NCBI GenBank assembly: GCA_035508435.1
Contig: DATJNA010000217.1
Location: forward strand, 20,159 to 84,158
Origin: JASHVB01 sp035508435
Lineage (GTDB): Bacteria > Pseudomonadota > Alphaproteobacteria > Acetobacterales > Acetobacteraceae
Direction of reading: 5' to 3'
Length of the DNA: 64,000 bases
Both the position numbers and the translations under genes were made by a program. The first letter of the stretch is position 1. Every line of letters begins with the position of its first letter. The notes under the pieces were generated by a model that searched no databases, had not been told where the DNA came from, and saw only the letters and a program-made list of their open reading frames with translations. Positions 17,935 through 26,912 of this stretch are shown here, piece after piece.

Positions 17935-19222
17935 CACGCCAGATGACGTTCCCCACGTCGTCAGCCAGCAGCACTGAACGATCGGGGCCGATCGTTACTC
18001 CCACCGGGCGCCCGTATGCGTCCTGCTCGTCGGCGGAGAGGAAGCCTGACAGGATGTCGCGTGGCGCGCCGGACGGGCGACCGTTCGCGAACGGCACGAA
18101 GACCAGCTTGTAGCCGCTGAGCTTGCTGCGGTTCCACGATCCATGCTGGCCAATTGCCATGCCGTCGGGAAAGCCGGGCAACGTGCCGGCGGGCAGCCAG
18201 CAAAGGCCCAGCGATGCGGTGTGTCCGCCCAGCGCGTAGTCCGGCGTCATTGCCCTGGCCACCATCGCGGGCTCCTGCGGCACCCTGTCGTCCACTGTCT
18301 GCCCCCAATAGCAATAGGGCCAGCCATAAAAGTCACCATCGCGCACCGACGTCAGATAGTCCGGCGGCGTTTCATCCCCCAGCCCGTCGCGCTCGTTCAC
18401 CACGGTCCACAGTAGGCCGGTGGTCGGCTCCCACGCCATGCCGACTGCATTGCGCAGGCCGGATGCAAAGATGCGATCCGTGCCGGTGGCGATATCAAAT
18501 TCGTGAATTGCCGCGCGGTCTTGCTCTGCCTCCATGCCATAGTCGGCGATGTTGGAGAGCGAGCCTACGCCGATATAGATTTTCCGCTTATCGGAACTCA
18601 GCAGCAGGCTGCGTGTCCAGTGGCCGGCAGGCTTGAAGGCGGCGAGCTGCCGCCCCGGCGCGGTGATACGGGTCGCACCGGCCGTGTAAGGAAACGCCAC
18701 CAATCCGTCGGTGTTGCCGACGTAGAACGTGTCATTCAGCAGGGCCATGCCGAACGGCTGGTTCAGACCGGCGAGAAACACCTCGCGGATTTCCGCGACA
18801 CCGTCGCCGTCCAGGTCGCGCAGCAGAGTGATGCGATTGGCGCTGACCCCCATCGCATCGGCGCGGCGCATCGTGGCGACCATTGCGTAATCGAGCAAAG
18901 AGCGCGGCGGCCGGTCCATGCTCATCGATTCGGCCACCAGGACGTCGCCGTTCGGAAACACCTCGATCCAGCGAGGGTGATCGAGGTCGCTGGCGAACGC
19001 GTTGACCTTGAGGCCAGGTGCCGCGATCGGCGTATGCCCGGGCTTCCATCCGCGTGCGGTCGGCATTTTCAGTGTTGGAATTATGCCTTGCGGCCGTGCT
19101 TCGGGAATTGTCGGGCTGGCACCCCAGGCCGGCGTCGCGTCGCCGTACCGCATCCGCCGCGACACCCGCGCGGCACCGCCAACCAACGCGACCACACCTG
19201 CAAAAGCGTTCGAAAGACTCAC
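17921..19222 (-). CDS. Sorbosone/glucose dehydrogenase-like beta-propeller protein
   Basis: A 433-residue protein of the PQQ-type glucose/sorbosone dehydrogenase fold. Propeller features are LDHPRWIEVFPNGDVLVAES, NRITLLRDLDGDG, LNQPFGMALLND, the KIYIGVGS and FASGLRNAVGMAWEP repeats, and HGSWNRSKLSGYKLVFVPF. The N-terminus holds a short hydrophobic stretch (AFAGVVALVGGAA), possibly a membrane anchor or signal, consistent with a periplasmic enzyme. Whether it still binds PQQ or oxidises sugars cannot be read from sequence. The 3' end carries the 26-bp tandem duplication. Confidence 0.8.
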   Translation of the reverse strand: MSLSNAFAGVVALVGGAARVSRRMRYGDATPAWGASPTIPEARPQGIIPTLKMPTARGWKPGHTPIAAPGLKVNAFASDLDHPRWIEVFPNGDVLVAESMSMDRPPRSLLDYAMVATMRRADAMGVSANRITLLRDLDGDGVAEIREVFLAGLNQPFGMALLNDTFYVGNTDGLVAFPYTAGATRITAPGRQLAAFKPAGHWTRSLLLSSDKRKIYIGVGSLSNIADYGMEAEQDRAAIHEFDIATGTDRIFASGLRNAVGMAWEPTTGLLWTVVNERDGLGDETPPDYLTSVRDGDFYGWPYCYWGQTVDDRVPQEPAMVARAMTPDYALGGHTASLGLCWLPAGTLPGFPDGMAIGQHGSWNRSKLSGYKLVFVPFANGRPSGAPRDILSGFLSADEQDAYGRPVGVTIGPDRSVLLADDVGNVIWRVTGA

Positions 19223-19266
19223 CCGATTGTCCCCTCTTGATGCCGTCGCGGCGATGGCTTGTTACG

Positions 19267-19365
19267 CTACAATGAGTAGCGTTCGATGGTGACACGCGTA
19301 GTTGTGAGGCCGGGCTTCACCATCGTCATCGTGCCAGCGATTTGATTAGGCGCGGACAGTTTCAT
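19267..19365 (-). pseudogene. Molbindin (Mop/TOBE) N-terminal fragment
   Basis: Thirty-two residues starting MKLSAPNQIAGTMTMVKPG match the start of molybdenum-pterin binding proteins (typically MKLSARNxLKGxV and about 68 residues). The frame then stops after VTIERYSL, so only half of one TOBE domain remains. Its ATG overlaps the stop of a 42-codon upstream ORF. With the broken molybdenum hydroxylase nearby, this suggests loss of a molybdenum-enzyme function in this region. Confidence 0.5.
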
Positions 19366-19490
19366 GCTGCGACTCCATAGACGTTGCCGGAATGGACCTC
19401 CACCATGACCGGCTGTGCCGCAGCCACGACGCTGGCCTCTCGCAATATGTGGCCGAGCATATCGTTGCAAGTACATCGCGGTCGCTTCAT
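19362..19490 (-). CDS. Small ORF overlapping the molbindin fragment
   Basis: A 42-residue open frame begins MKRPRCTCNDMLGHILREAS and ends VHSGNVYGVAA. Its TGA overlaps the ATG of the molbindin fragment (ATGA). I recognise no family. It could be the tail of a decayed gene or a leader peptide; the case for translation rests only on the overlap. The dipeptide-spaced cysteines (CTC) near the N-terminus are the only notable feature. Confidence 0.25.
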   Translation of the reverse strand: MKRPRCTCNDMLGHILREASVVAAAQPVMVEVHSGNVYGVAA

Positions 19491-19504
19491 GGCGAGGATC
19501 TCCA

Positions 19505-20851
19505 TTATTCAGCGGCTCGGCGGCCTCGGCTGTAGCGGTTGATCACCGGTCGCAAGCCGAGGTTTTCGCGCAAGGAGCTGCCTTCGTATCTCACACGGAA
19601 CAGATTGCGGCGCTGCAGCTCGGGAACCACCAGCTCGACGAAGTCCGCGCCACCGCCAGGCAACGTCGCCGGTGTGATGTTGAAACCGTCGCATGCCCCG
19701 GCTTCGAACCATTCCTGCATGACGTCGGCAATGTCGGTGGGCGTGCCGATCCTTGCCGAGCCGGTGATGCCGGAACGCAGATACAACTCGCGAATCGTCA
19801 GTCTTTCGCGTTGCGCACGTTGGACAAGCTGTGCACTGATGCTGCGGAGTTCTTGCCCGCCCAACGCATCGTCCGGCACCGCCTCGTCCAGCGGATAGCC
19901 GGAGAGGTCGCCGAAAGCGTTATAGAGCGAACCAAGGCCGACCAGCGGATCGAACAACGCCTGCAACTGGTCGTATTTCGCCTGTGCCTCGGCGCGCGTG
20001 CGACCCACGACCGGGCAAAACGCCGGCATGATCTTCAGGTCTTCCGACGCACGGCCGTATTTCGCCAGTCGCCCTTTCACATCGGCGTAGTAGCTCTTTG
20101 CTGCCTCAAGCGAATGATTGATCGCGTAGATGACGTCGGCGGTCGCGGCGCCCAGCTCTCGCCCTTGCTCGGAAGTGCCGGCCTGCACGATCACCGGATG
20201 GCCTTGTGGCATACCGGCTACATTCAACGGGCCTCGTACCTTGAAGAACCGGCCCCGGTGATTCAGCACATGCAGCTTCGCAGCATCGAAATACTGGCCG
20301 CTCGCCTTGTCGAACACCAGGGCACCGTCCTCCCAGCCATCCCATAATCCCTTGACCACCTCGACGAACTCGGCGGAGCGCGCATATCGGGTGTCGTAAT
20401 CCAGCGTCGTCTCCAGTCCGAAATTCTGTGCTTCATGCTCCGACCACGATGCGACGACGTTCCAGCCCGCGCGGCCGTTGCTGATCAGATCCAACGTGGC
20501 GAACTTGCGTGCCAGATTGTATGGCTCGTTGTAGGTGGTGGACGCCGTCGTCACCAGCCCTACATGCCGGGTGACCATCGCGAGCGCCGGCAGCAACGTC
20601 ATCGGTTCCAGCTCAAGCATGTCGCGGCCGGTCCGAGACAAGGAGCCGCGCGGGTTGTCGCCCTGACGGATGCCGGCGCCGTCGGCGAAGAAGATCATGT
20701 CGAGCTTGCCTTGCTCCGCGATCTGCGTGCTGCGCACGTAATGCTCGACATGCAAGGTGCCATCGGCTGGCACATCCGGATGGCGCCAGGCCGCGGGGTG
20801 GTAGCCATGGCCACGGATCGACAGGCCGAGCCGCATCTTGCGGGCAGTCAT
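19505..20851 (-). CDS. NtaA/SnaA/DszA-family FMNH2-dependent monooxygenase
   Basis: A 448-residue luciferase-like monooxygenase of the nitrilotriacetate/dibenzothiophene-sulfone type. These use reduced FMN supplied by a separate reductase. Family features are LGLSIRGHGYHPAAWRHP near the N-terminus, LDMIFFADG, LEPMTLLPALA, NGRAGWNVVAS, FFKVRGPLNVAGMPQGHPVIVQAG and EWFEAGACDGFNI. The ATG at 20851 has GAGGGG upstream; the frame to 20884 has no better site. A flavin reductase starts 164 bases away on the opposite strand, the expected partner for a two-component system. Confidence 0.87.
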   Translation of the reverse strand: MTARKMRLGLSIRGHGYHPAAWRHPDVPADGTLHVEHYVRSTQIAEQGKLDMIFFADGAGIRQGDNPRGSLSRTGRDMLELEPMTLLPALAMVTRHVGLVTTASTTYNEPYNLARKFATLDLISNGRAGWNVVASWSEHEAQNFGLETTLDYDTRYARSAEFVEVVKGLWDGWEDGALVFDKASGQYFDAAKLHVLNHRGRFFKVRGPLNVAGMPQGHPVIVQAGTSEQGRELGAATADVIYAINHSLEAAKSYYADVKGRLAKYGRASEDLKIMPAFCPVVGRTRAEAQAKYDQLQALFDPLVGLGSLYNAFGDLSGYPLDEAVPDDALGGQELRSISAQLVQRAQRERLTIRELYLRSGITGSARIGTPTDIADVMQEWFEAGACDGFNITPATLPGGGADFVELVVPELQRRNLFRVRYEGSSLRENLGLRPVINRYSRGRRAAE

Positions 20852-20906
20852 TTTCCGGTCCCCTCGGATGAGGTGTCGCAGCACTGCTGAGCGAATACGC
20901 CGCCGC

Positions 20907-20948
20907 CATCGCGGTCAAGCCATCGCGGTCAAGCCATCGCGGTCAAGG
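20907..20948. repeat. 14-bp tandem repeat, three copies
   Basis: CATCGCGGTCAAGC is repeated at 20907, 20921 and 20935 (the last copy ends GG) in the divergent control region between the monooxygenase and flavin reductase genes. Repeat-copy changes here would alter spacing between the two promoters. Confidence 0.75.
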
Positions 20949-21014
20949 CTTGCCCGCGTGGCTGCCATTGGACAGACTCTTGCCATCAGTTGGTTAGTCC
21001 ACGGAGGTAATGTG

Positions 21015-21539
21015 ATGGCCGCTTTGACTGTGGCCTCTGGCCAGGATGTTGACGCCAAAGCTTTCTGGACAGCGCTCGGGCAACGAGCGATCGGCATGAC
21101 CGTGGTGACCGCAGACAGTGATCAAGGGCCAACAGGGTTTCTCGGGCTTTCCGCTGCCCATGTCACTGCCAGCCCACCGACACTGCTGGTCTCCGTCGAT
21201 CACAAGACCAGTGCCCTGGCTGGCATCCTGGCACGTCGCCACTTCGCGGTGAATTTTCTGCCGGCAGAGGCTGCCATGGTCGCCGACGCTTTTGGTGGAA
21301 GGGCGGGCATCTCCGGCGTTGCTCGTTTTGTCGACGGCGAATGGACCACCCTTGCGACCGGCGCCCCCGTGTATCGTCTTGCGCTCGGCGTATTCGATTG
21401 CACCGTTGATACGGTCGTGCCGCGCGGCGAGGTCTCGATCGTCATTGGCAACGTCGTAGCGGCAGCCTGGCGCGGTGACGGTGACCCGCTGGTATTCTTT
21501 CGTGGCAAGCAACATGCCGGACCGATTGCGCCCGGGTAG
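21015..21539 (+). CDS. Flavin reductase (NtaB/HpaC-like)
   Basis: A 174-residue FMN-binding split-barrel flavin reductase, generating FMNH2 with NAD(P)H. Family features: FWTALGQRAIGMTVVTAD, GPTGFLGLSAAHVTASPPTLLVSVDHKTSA and HFAVNFLPAE. The start at 21015 follows GGAGGT by eight bases; the open frame reaching back to 20838 is not expected to be coding. It is divergent from the NtaA-type monooxygenase and most likely supplies its reduced flavin. Confidence 0.87.
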   Translation: MAALTVASGQDVDAKAFWTALGQRAIGMTVVTADSDQGPTGFLGLSAAHVTASPPTLLVSVDHKTSALAGILARRHFAVNFLPAEAAMVADAFGGRAGISGVARFVDGEWTTLATGAPVYRLALGVFDCTVDTVVPRGEVSIVIGNVVAAAWRGDGDPLVFFRGKQHAGPIAPG

Positions 21540-21723
21540 CGTCCGACCGCCGTCAGCTCCGGCTCACGCGTCAACGGCGGCAGCACCAAGCCCAGGCACT
21601 GGCATTTGCGCTGACGGTGCGCCATGCGCGTGCCTGCCATGCGCGCGCACTTGATGGCGGGCATTGGGCGGAGAATACTCGCCGGTAGAGGCAAGCTTCT
21701 GTCACGCCAGAACAGGAAACCGC

Positions 21724-22836
21724 ATGGTGACATCGGCGATGGAGACGGCGAGCGCGCTGGACCAGGCAACGCTCGATGCGTTACGCGAAAGTGTGGCCAG
21801 CGTATTGGCAGAGCAATGCGGCAGCACCGCGCTGCACGCGTTCATCGACGGCAAGAACGCGCTCGATAAGGCTCTGTGGTCCCAGGCTGCGTCGCTGGGC
21901 TGGCTGGGGTTCGGGATTCCGGAGCCATTCGGCGGTCTCGGCATGGGTGCGCAGGGGCTTGCCATTCTGCATGGCGAACTGGGGCGGCAAGCGGCGCCGG
22001 GCCCCTATATCGCCAGCTTGTCGGCGGCGCAGGCGATGGTTGAAACCGGCGGCGAGGCGATCTGCCGGACCTGGCTGCCGCGGTTGGCATCCGGCGAGAT
22101 CAGCGCGGCAATACCGGCGGAACTGGACGCCGACAGCCTGATCCGCTCCGGCGCTGGTGTGTCTGGCACGTTGCGCTGCCTGGGTGCGGCCGATGCGGCA
22201 TTCTTGCTCGCCCCCGCCGACGACGACTGGGTGATCCTCGATCTGGCCGGCGCCGATGTCACCGTGGCGCCGATGTGGGACCGGACGCGGGATGTGATCG
22301 ACGTCCGCCTGAACGATGCGATGCCGGCCGGCATTCTGCCGGATGCGACCGCGACCCGCCATGCACTGACTCGGGCCATGGCGCTCGCCGTCGCTGCCGA
22401 CAGCGCCGGCGGTGCTCGTTCCATCACCGAACGCACCATCGCCTACATGAAAACGCGCGAGCAATTCGGCCAGCCGATCGCGGGGTTCCAGGCGCTGAAG
22501 CACCGCGCCGCGGACCTGGCTACGAAGCTCGCCGTGGCGGACGAGATGGTCAGGCACGCCGTGCAGCGCACGGTGGCCGACGAGCCCGACGAGTATATTT
22601 GGGCGTTGCTGGCGAAATCCGAAGTCACCGAAGCGTGTGTGTTCATCACCACAGACTGTGTTCAGTTGCACGGCGGCGTCGGGTTCACCTGGGACTTCGA
22701 TCCGCACGTCTTCCTCAAGCGGGCGCGGCTGAATGAAGTGCTGATCATGGCGAACACCGCGTTGCGCGATCAGGCCGCCGCGGCACTGGCCGCCATCATG
22801 AGATCCGGACGTTCCGCGCTGGAGCTGGAACCATGA
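21724..22836 (+). CDS. Acyl-CoA dehydrogenase, small subunit type
   Basis: A 370-residue acyl-CoA dehydrogenase-fold protein introducing an alpha-beta double bond into an acyl-CoA with FAD. Visible segments are LGWLGFGIPEPFGGLGMG, TIAYMKTREQFGQPIAGFQALKHRAADL and LHGGVGFTWDFDPHVFLKRA. The start at 21724 (MVTSAMETAS) follows AGGAAACCGC. Its stop overlaps the start of the next acyl-CoA dehydrogenase as ATGA, so the two are probably a heteromeric enzyme like the paired dehydrogenases of steroid side-chain or alicyclic acid degradation. The paired arrangement is seen; the substrate is not. Confidence 0.88.
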   Translation: MVTSAMETASALDQATLDALRESVASVLAEQCGSTALHAFIDGKNALDKALWSQAASLGWLGFGIPEPFGGLGMGAQGLAILHGELGRQAAPGPYIASLSAAQAMVETGGEAICRTWLPRLASGEISAAIPAELDADSLIRSGAGVSGTLRCLGAADAAFLLAPADDDWVILDLAGADVTVAPMWDRTRDVIDVRLNDAMPAGILPDATATRHALTRAMALAVAADSAGGARSITERTIAYMKTREQFGQPIAGFQALKHRAADLATKLAVADEMVRHAVQRTVADEPDEYIWALLAKSEVTEACVFITTDCVQLHGGVGFTWDFDPHVFLKRARLNEVLIMANTALRDQAAAALAAIMRSGRSALELEP

Positions 22837-24014
22837 GCATGCTCGACGCACAACATGATCTGCCCGCGTTCCGCCAGGAGATTCGCGGCTGGCTGGCGAA
22901 GGTTGTGCCGCCCGACTGGAAGGCCCGCATGGTTCGGGCCTCGAACGAGGAATACATCGAATTCCAGCGCTGGTGGATGGCGGAGCGGAGCAAGGTCGGC
23001 CTTGCCATTCCACACTGGCCAAAGGAGTACGGCGGCGGCGGCCTGTCGCAACGCCATCTGGTTGCCATCGCCGATGAGATGGCGCGCGCGGATGCGCCAC
23101 AGAACCGATTGTTCACCATCTCGCTGATCCACATGCCGGGCACGCTGTTGCCGCACGGCACCGAGGCGCAGAAGCGCCGCTATCTGGCGGGGGTGGCGAA
23201 GGGCGAAGTCTGGTGTCAGGGGTTCTCCGAACCGAATTCCGGATCCGATCTCGCATCATTGCGCACCCGGGCGGTGCGCGATGGCGATCATTACGTGATC
23301 AACGGCCAGAAGATCTGGTCGTCGAACTCGATGTACGCCGATCATTGCCTGCTGCTGACGCGGACCGATCCGCATGCGCAGAAGCACCGCGGCATCACCT
23401 ATTTCATCATGGACATGCGGTCTCCGGGCGTGGAGGTGCGGCCGATCCGGCAGGCGAACGGCCGCGCCGAGTTCGGCGAGTTGTTCCTGACGAATGTGCG
23501 GATTCCCGCGGAAAACATGATCGGCGCCGAGAATAATGGCTGGCGCGTGGCGCAGGCAACGCTGGCGTCGGAGCGCGGCGTCATCTCGTTCGAAGGCGGC
23601 GAGCGGCAACGCTACGAGATCGAGGCGTTCTACCGCAAGTCGCTGGAGACCGGCGCGGCCTGGTTGCGGGATGCCCAACTGCATCGTGAGTTCATCAGTT
23701 TCCTCGCGGAAATGCAGGCGGCGCGGCGCTTGTTGCGGCGTGTGCTGGAGGAGAGCGAGACACAGGGAGCATCGGCCAGCGTGCTGCCGTCGATCGTCAA
23801 GCTGTCCTCGACTGTGTTGCGCCAGCGGATTTGCGCCTTCATGGTGCGGACCGCCGGCGTCGATGGTCAGGCATTCGCCATGTTGGCGGACGAGCCGTTC
23901 GGCAGCCCGATGTTCGACTTCCTGAGTGCGTTCTCCGGCACGATCGCCGGTGGCACGAACGAAATCCAGCGCAACATCGTCGCGGAGCGGGGTCTGGGCA
24001 TGCCACGAATCTGA
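22833..24014 (+). CDS. Acyl-CoA dehydrogenase, large subunit type
   Basis: A 393-residue acyl-CoA dehydrogenase translationally coupled to the preceding gene. Motifs: IPHWPKEYGGGGLS, the FAD-binding segment WCQGFSEPNSGSDLASLRTRA, YVINGQKIWSSNSMYADHCLLLTRT and the C-terminal SGTIAGGTNEIQRNIVAERGLGMPR. In characterised heteromeric relatives only one of the two subunits carries the base and complete FAD site; which one does here needs alignment. It is the last plus-strand gene before the oppositely oriented Hsp70 operon. Confidence 0.88.
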   Translation: MSMLDAQHDLPAFRQEIRGWLAKVVPPDWKARMVRASNEEYIEFQRWWMAERSKVGLAIPHWPKEYGGGGLSQRHLVAIADEMARADAPQNRLFTISLIHMPGTLLPHGTEAQKRRYLAGVAKGEVWCQGFSEPNSGSDLASLRTRAVRDGDHYVINGQKIWSSNSMYADHCLLLTRTDPHAQKHRGITYFIMDMRSPGVEVRPIRQANGRAEFGELFLTNVRIPAENMIGAENNGWRVAQATLASERGVISFEGGERQRYEIEAFYRKSLETGAAWLRDAQLHREFISFLAEMQAARRLLRRVLEESETQGASASVLPSIVKLSSTVLRQRICAFMVRTAGVDGQAFAMLADEPFGSPMFDFLSAFSGTIAGGTNEIQRNIVAERGLGMPRI

Positions 24015-24102
24015 CGGCGTTCAACGATCGCGTTCGATCGAGTTCTGATCGCGTCCAACCGAGTTCTGATCGAGTTCCCAGGTCGCGCCGAGACTGCGCG
24101 GA

Positions 24103-26877
24103 TTACCCGATCTCGCCACGTTCGCTGAGCACCAGCCCTGGCGGGAGCGCCTCGCCGTACAGGGCGGCGCGCTCCGTGCGGTCGACCGGCATGAATGCCC
24201 GGATCACGGCGGTCCGTCTCGCGGCGACGCCGGCGCGTTCCAGCTTGTCGGCGATCCGGTCGCGCAGCGATTTCGCAACATCGAGGTTGCGATCACCCGC
24301 GACACGCGTGGCCCGCAAGAACAGGGTTTGAAGTTCTTGCAACTCGGGCTCGGTCCAATCAAGATTCTGGAACGCCGCATAGGCACGTGCCACCAGATCG
24401 GGCGACACAACTGCCTCGGGACCTGCATAGGCGGGTGAACGGTTCAACAGGAGGCCGAGCGCGGCGAGATATGGCGCGCAGTGCTGCTTCGCCTCTATGC
24501 AGGCCAGTGTCTGCCTGATGAACGTCTCGATCAGGTCGGTTTTCGTCGCACGCGGCAGGCGTTCGAGCGAGCCTGCGAGCCGCAGAAGTTCAGGCGGTGG
24601 CTTGGCCCGGCGAAGCGGCTCGCTGTCGGCCCGCAGCAGCGCTTCCTGTTGCCCGGCAGTCAGCCCGCCGGCGACGCGACGCCACAGGATGTATTCCTGA
24701 ACCTTGCTGCGACGGCCGGGGAAACACAGGCCGGCATCACGCAACTGCCACAGCTCCGCCATGCGAAGCGCATCGTGCGCGAATCCGAACCCTGGCCGCA
24801 GCAGGAACCCCGCCAATGTCAGCCACGTCTCTTCATGCTCCACCGACAGTTTCCGCCCAGCCATGTGCTCGTGCAGGGCAGGCCACAATCCGCGCAGCAG
24901 TGCGGCGTTCCACTCGTGCCGGGACAGATCTAGCGCGCGCTGCAGGTGATTCAAGACCCCGTTAGCAGTTAGCCTGGCTGACGCCCGCGCCGGTCGGGTG
25001 AATATGTCGGCGATGTGCCGCTGCGCTGCCTGCTGCGCCTCTGCGGTGGCATTCGGTGCAAGCGGCGCCGGCGCCGGCTGGCCAACCGCGCCGGCATCGG
25101 TTTGCTCGTGCGGCCGCAGGTCGAATTCGAGTGGCCACGACTGACGATCTCGCGGGCCGGTGCTGATGCACGAGAGTTGCAACAGTCCCAGCGGATTTAT
25201 TTTGGCCGCCAGGCGCACCGGCACGGTGCCGGCAGATTCGGGTTCGGCGCCCTCAGCCGTTCTGATGATCGTCTGCAATGGCGGCAGCGCGTGAAACGCA
25301 TCCGGCTCGCTCTGCACCATATCGCCGGCACGACATCGATCGTGGCGCGTGGACGAGCATGCCTGGAAGCCCACCAACTGGTTGGTGCGAAGCTCAAGAC
25401 CGGGCAGATCGATCTCGAACACTTGCTCCGCCGCTGCGTTGCGCGGCAGGACGCAAATCAAAGCGGGCGGGGTTTGGTTGGCGGTGCGGTGCACCTGCAG
25501 GAACACCGCCCTGGCTGCGCCGGCGGCGATGCGTCCGGTCCCGCCATAGAGCAGTTTGCCGAACCGTGCCGCGCCGCGCGCGACGGCGAGATCAGGTTCG
25601 GCATTCGCCAGTTCGCGTGGCAGGGCCACGCCACGCCATGCCGCGATCTGATCCAGCAGGCGTTGCCGCAAAACCGGGGAACGCAGCGAACCGCCATTGA
25701 ACAAGACGGCATCGACCCGCGGGCGGTCGCGGAGGAAATCGGCCAGATGGTGTGTCACCGCGCTGTCGGCCGCGTAGGGCAGGCCCCAATCGCGCAAAGC
25801 CGATTGCGTGCGGTAGGGACGCGCGCCGGCGTCACAGGCCGGGAAGAATCCATCCAGCACGAGGCGCGATACTGCCTCGCCGTCGATGTGTGCCGTCTGT
25901 GCACCCGCGATCAGACCCGATCCGCGCCCCGGCAGCGCAACGGTGAACCGGCCCTCCGCGGCGGCGCCCTCGGCGAGGGCGTTCTCTTTCAGGTTGCGAC
26001 ACGCGGCGACCAGGTACTCCCACTGCTGGCCCGATAGGCGCCCGCGCTCCTCGGCAAGCCGGGATTCCAGCAGGGCAGCGAGGGCGAGATCGATGTTGTC
26101 GCCGCCGAGCAAAATGTGGTCGCTGACGGCAACCCGGCTGATACCGGGACTTCGACCCGCCGCACCGGGGCATAGTTCGAACAAGCTGAAATCGGTCGTG
26201 CCGCCACCGATATCGACGATCAGGATGTGGCGTTGCCCGCCGTTCGGGTCGCCCCACAGGCCGGCGGCGCCATATTGCTCCAGCCAGCAATAGAATGCCG
26301 CCTGTGGCTCTTCCAGCAATCGCACGTTGTCCGGAAACCCGGCCTCGGCCGCAGCCATCAGAGTCAGCCGCTGTGCGGCGGCGTCGAACGAGGCTGGAAC
26401 GGTGATGGTGATGTCCTGTGCATCGAACCGATCATCAGGAAACCGATTGTTCCAGGCGCCCCGCAGATAACTCAGAATGAAGGCGGCGGCGCGGATCGGC
26501 GAAATCTTGTCCGCGGCGGCGAGATCGTCCGATCCCCAGGGCAGGATCGGCGCGAACCGGTCCGCGGCATGGTAGCACAGCCACGACTTGGCCGATCGCA
26601 CGACACGGCCCGGCGTCTCGCCGGCTGCGCGGCGGGCGAGGCGTCCCACGATCCAATCCTGTGTGCCGGGAACCCTGCCGCGCAACTGCCCGGCAAGCGG
26701 CCCATTCGGCAGGTACAGGAACGATGGCAGCGTCGGCGCTTCCACCAGCGTGTCCTGGGTTTCCCATTGCGGCACGGGGAGAACCTCGGGCGCCGCATCG
26801 CCGGCCAGCGGAACGTAGGCGAGTGCGGAATTCGTCGTGCCGAGATCGATGCCGATTGAGAAGCGCGCTCCGGCCAT
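24103..26877 (-). CDS. Large Hsp70-family protein with C-terminal DUF3731-like region
   Basis: A 924-residue actin-fold ATPase of the Hsp70 superfamily. The nucleotide-binding domain is complete in motif order: GIDLGTTNSALAYV (phosphate 1), ITVPASFDAAAQ, LLEEPQAAFY, VDIGGGTTDFSLFEL (phosphate 2), HILLGGDNIDLALA and an adenosine motif FNGGSLRSPVLRQRLL. There is no DnaK-like substrate domain or EEVD-type tail. The last 300-odd residues form an alpha-helical Trp/Leu/Arg-rich region resembling DUF3731. It is the last gene of a DUF2760-Hsp70-Hsp70 operon, 35 bases after the shorter Hsp70. No J-domain protein or GrpE is nearby. The cellular role is unknown. Confidence 0.85.
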   Translation of the reverse strand: MAGARFSIGIDLGTTNSALAYVPLAGDAAPEVLPVPQWETQDTLVEAPTLPSFLYLPNGPLAGQLRGRVPGTQDWIVGRLARRAAGETPGRVVRSAKSWLCYHAADRFAPILPWGSDDLAAADKISPIRAAAFILSYLRGAWNNRFPDDRFDAQDITITVPASFDAAAQRLTLMAAAEAGFPDNVRLLEEPQAAFYCWLEQYGAAGLWGDPNGGQRHILIVDIGGGTTDFSLFELCPGAAGRSPGISRVAVSDHILLGGDNIDLALAALLESRLAEERGRLSGQQWEYLVAACRNLKENALAEGAAAEGRFTVALPGRGSGLIAGAQTAHIDGEAVSRLVLDGFFPACDAGARPYRTQSALRDWGLPYAADSAVTHHLADFLRDRPRVDAVLFNGGSLRSPVLRQRLLDQIAAWRGVALPRELANAEPDLAVARGAARFGKLLYGGTGRIAAGAARAVFLQVHRTANQTPPALICVLPRNAAAEQVFEIDLPGLELRTNQLVGFQACSSTRHDRCRAGDMVQSEPDAFHALPPLQTIIRTAEGAEPESAGTVPVRLAAKINPLGLLQLSCISTGPRDRQSWPLEFDLRPHEQTDAGAVGQPAPAPLAPNATAEAQQAAQRHIADIFTRPARASARLTANGVLNHLQRALDLSRHEWNAALLRGLWPALHEHMAGRKLSVEHEETWLTLAGFLLRPGFGFAHDALRMAELWQLRDAGLCFPGRRSKVQEYILWRRVAGGLTAGQQEALLRADSEPLRRAKPPPELLRLAGSLERLPRATKTDLIETFIRQTLACIEAKQHCAPYLAALGLLLNRSPAYAGPEAVVSPDLVARAYAAFQNLDWTEPELQELQTLFLRATRVAGDRNLDVAKSLRDRIADKLERAGVAARRTAVIRAFMPVDRTERAALYGEALPPGLVLSERGEIG

Positions 26878-26912
26878 GGCTGGATTACCGCCTTCCGCGG
26901 CGATGGATCGCG

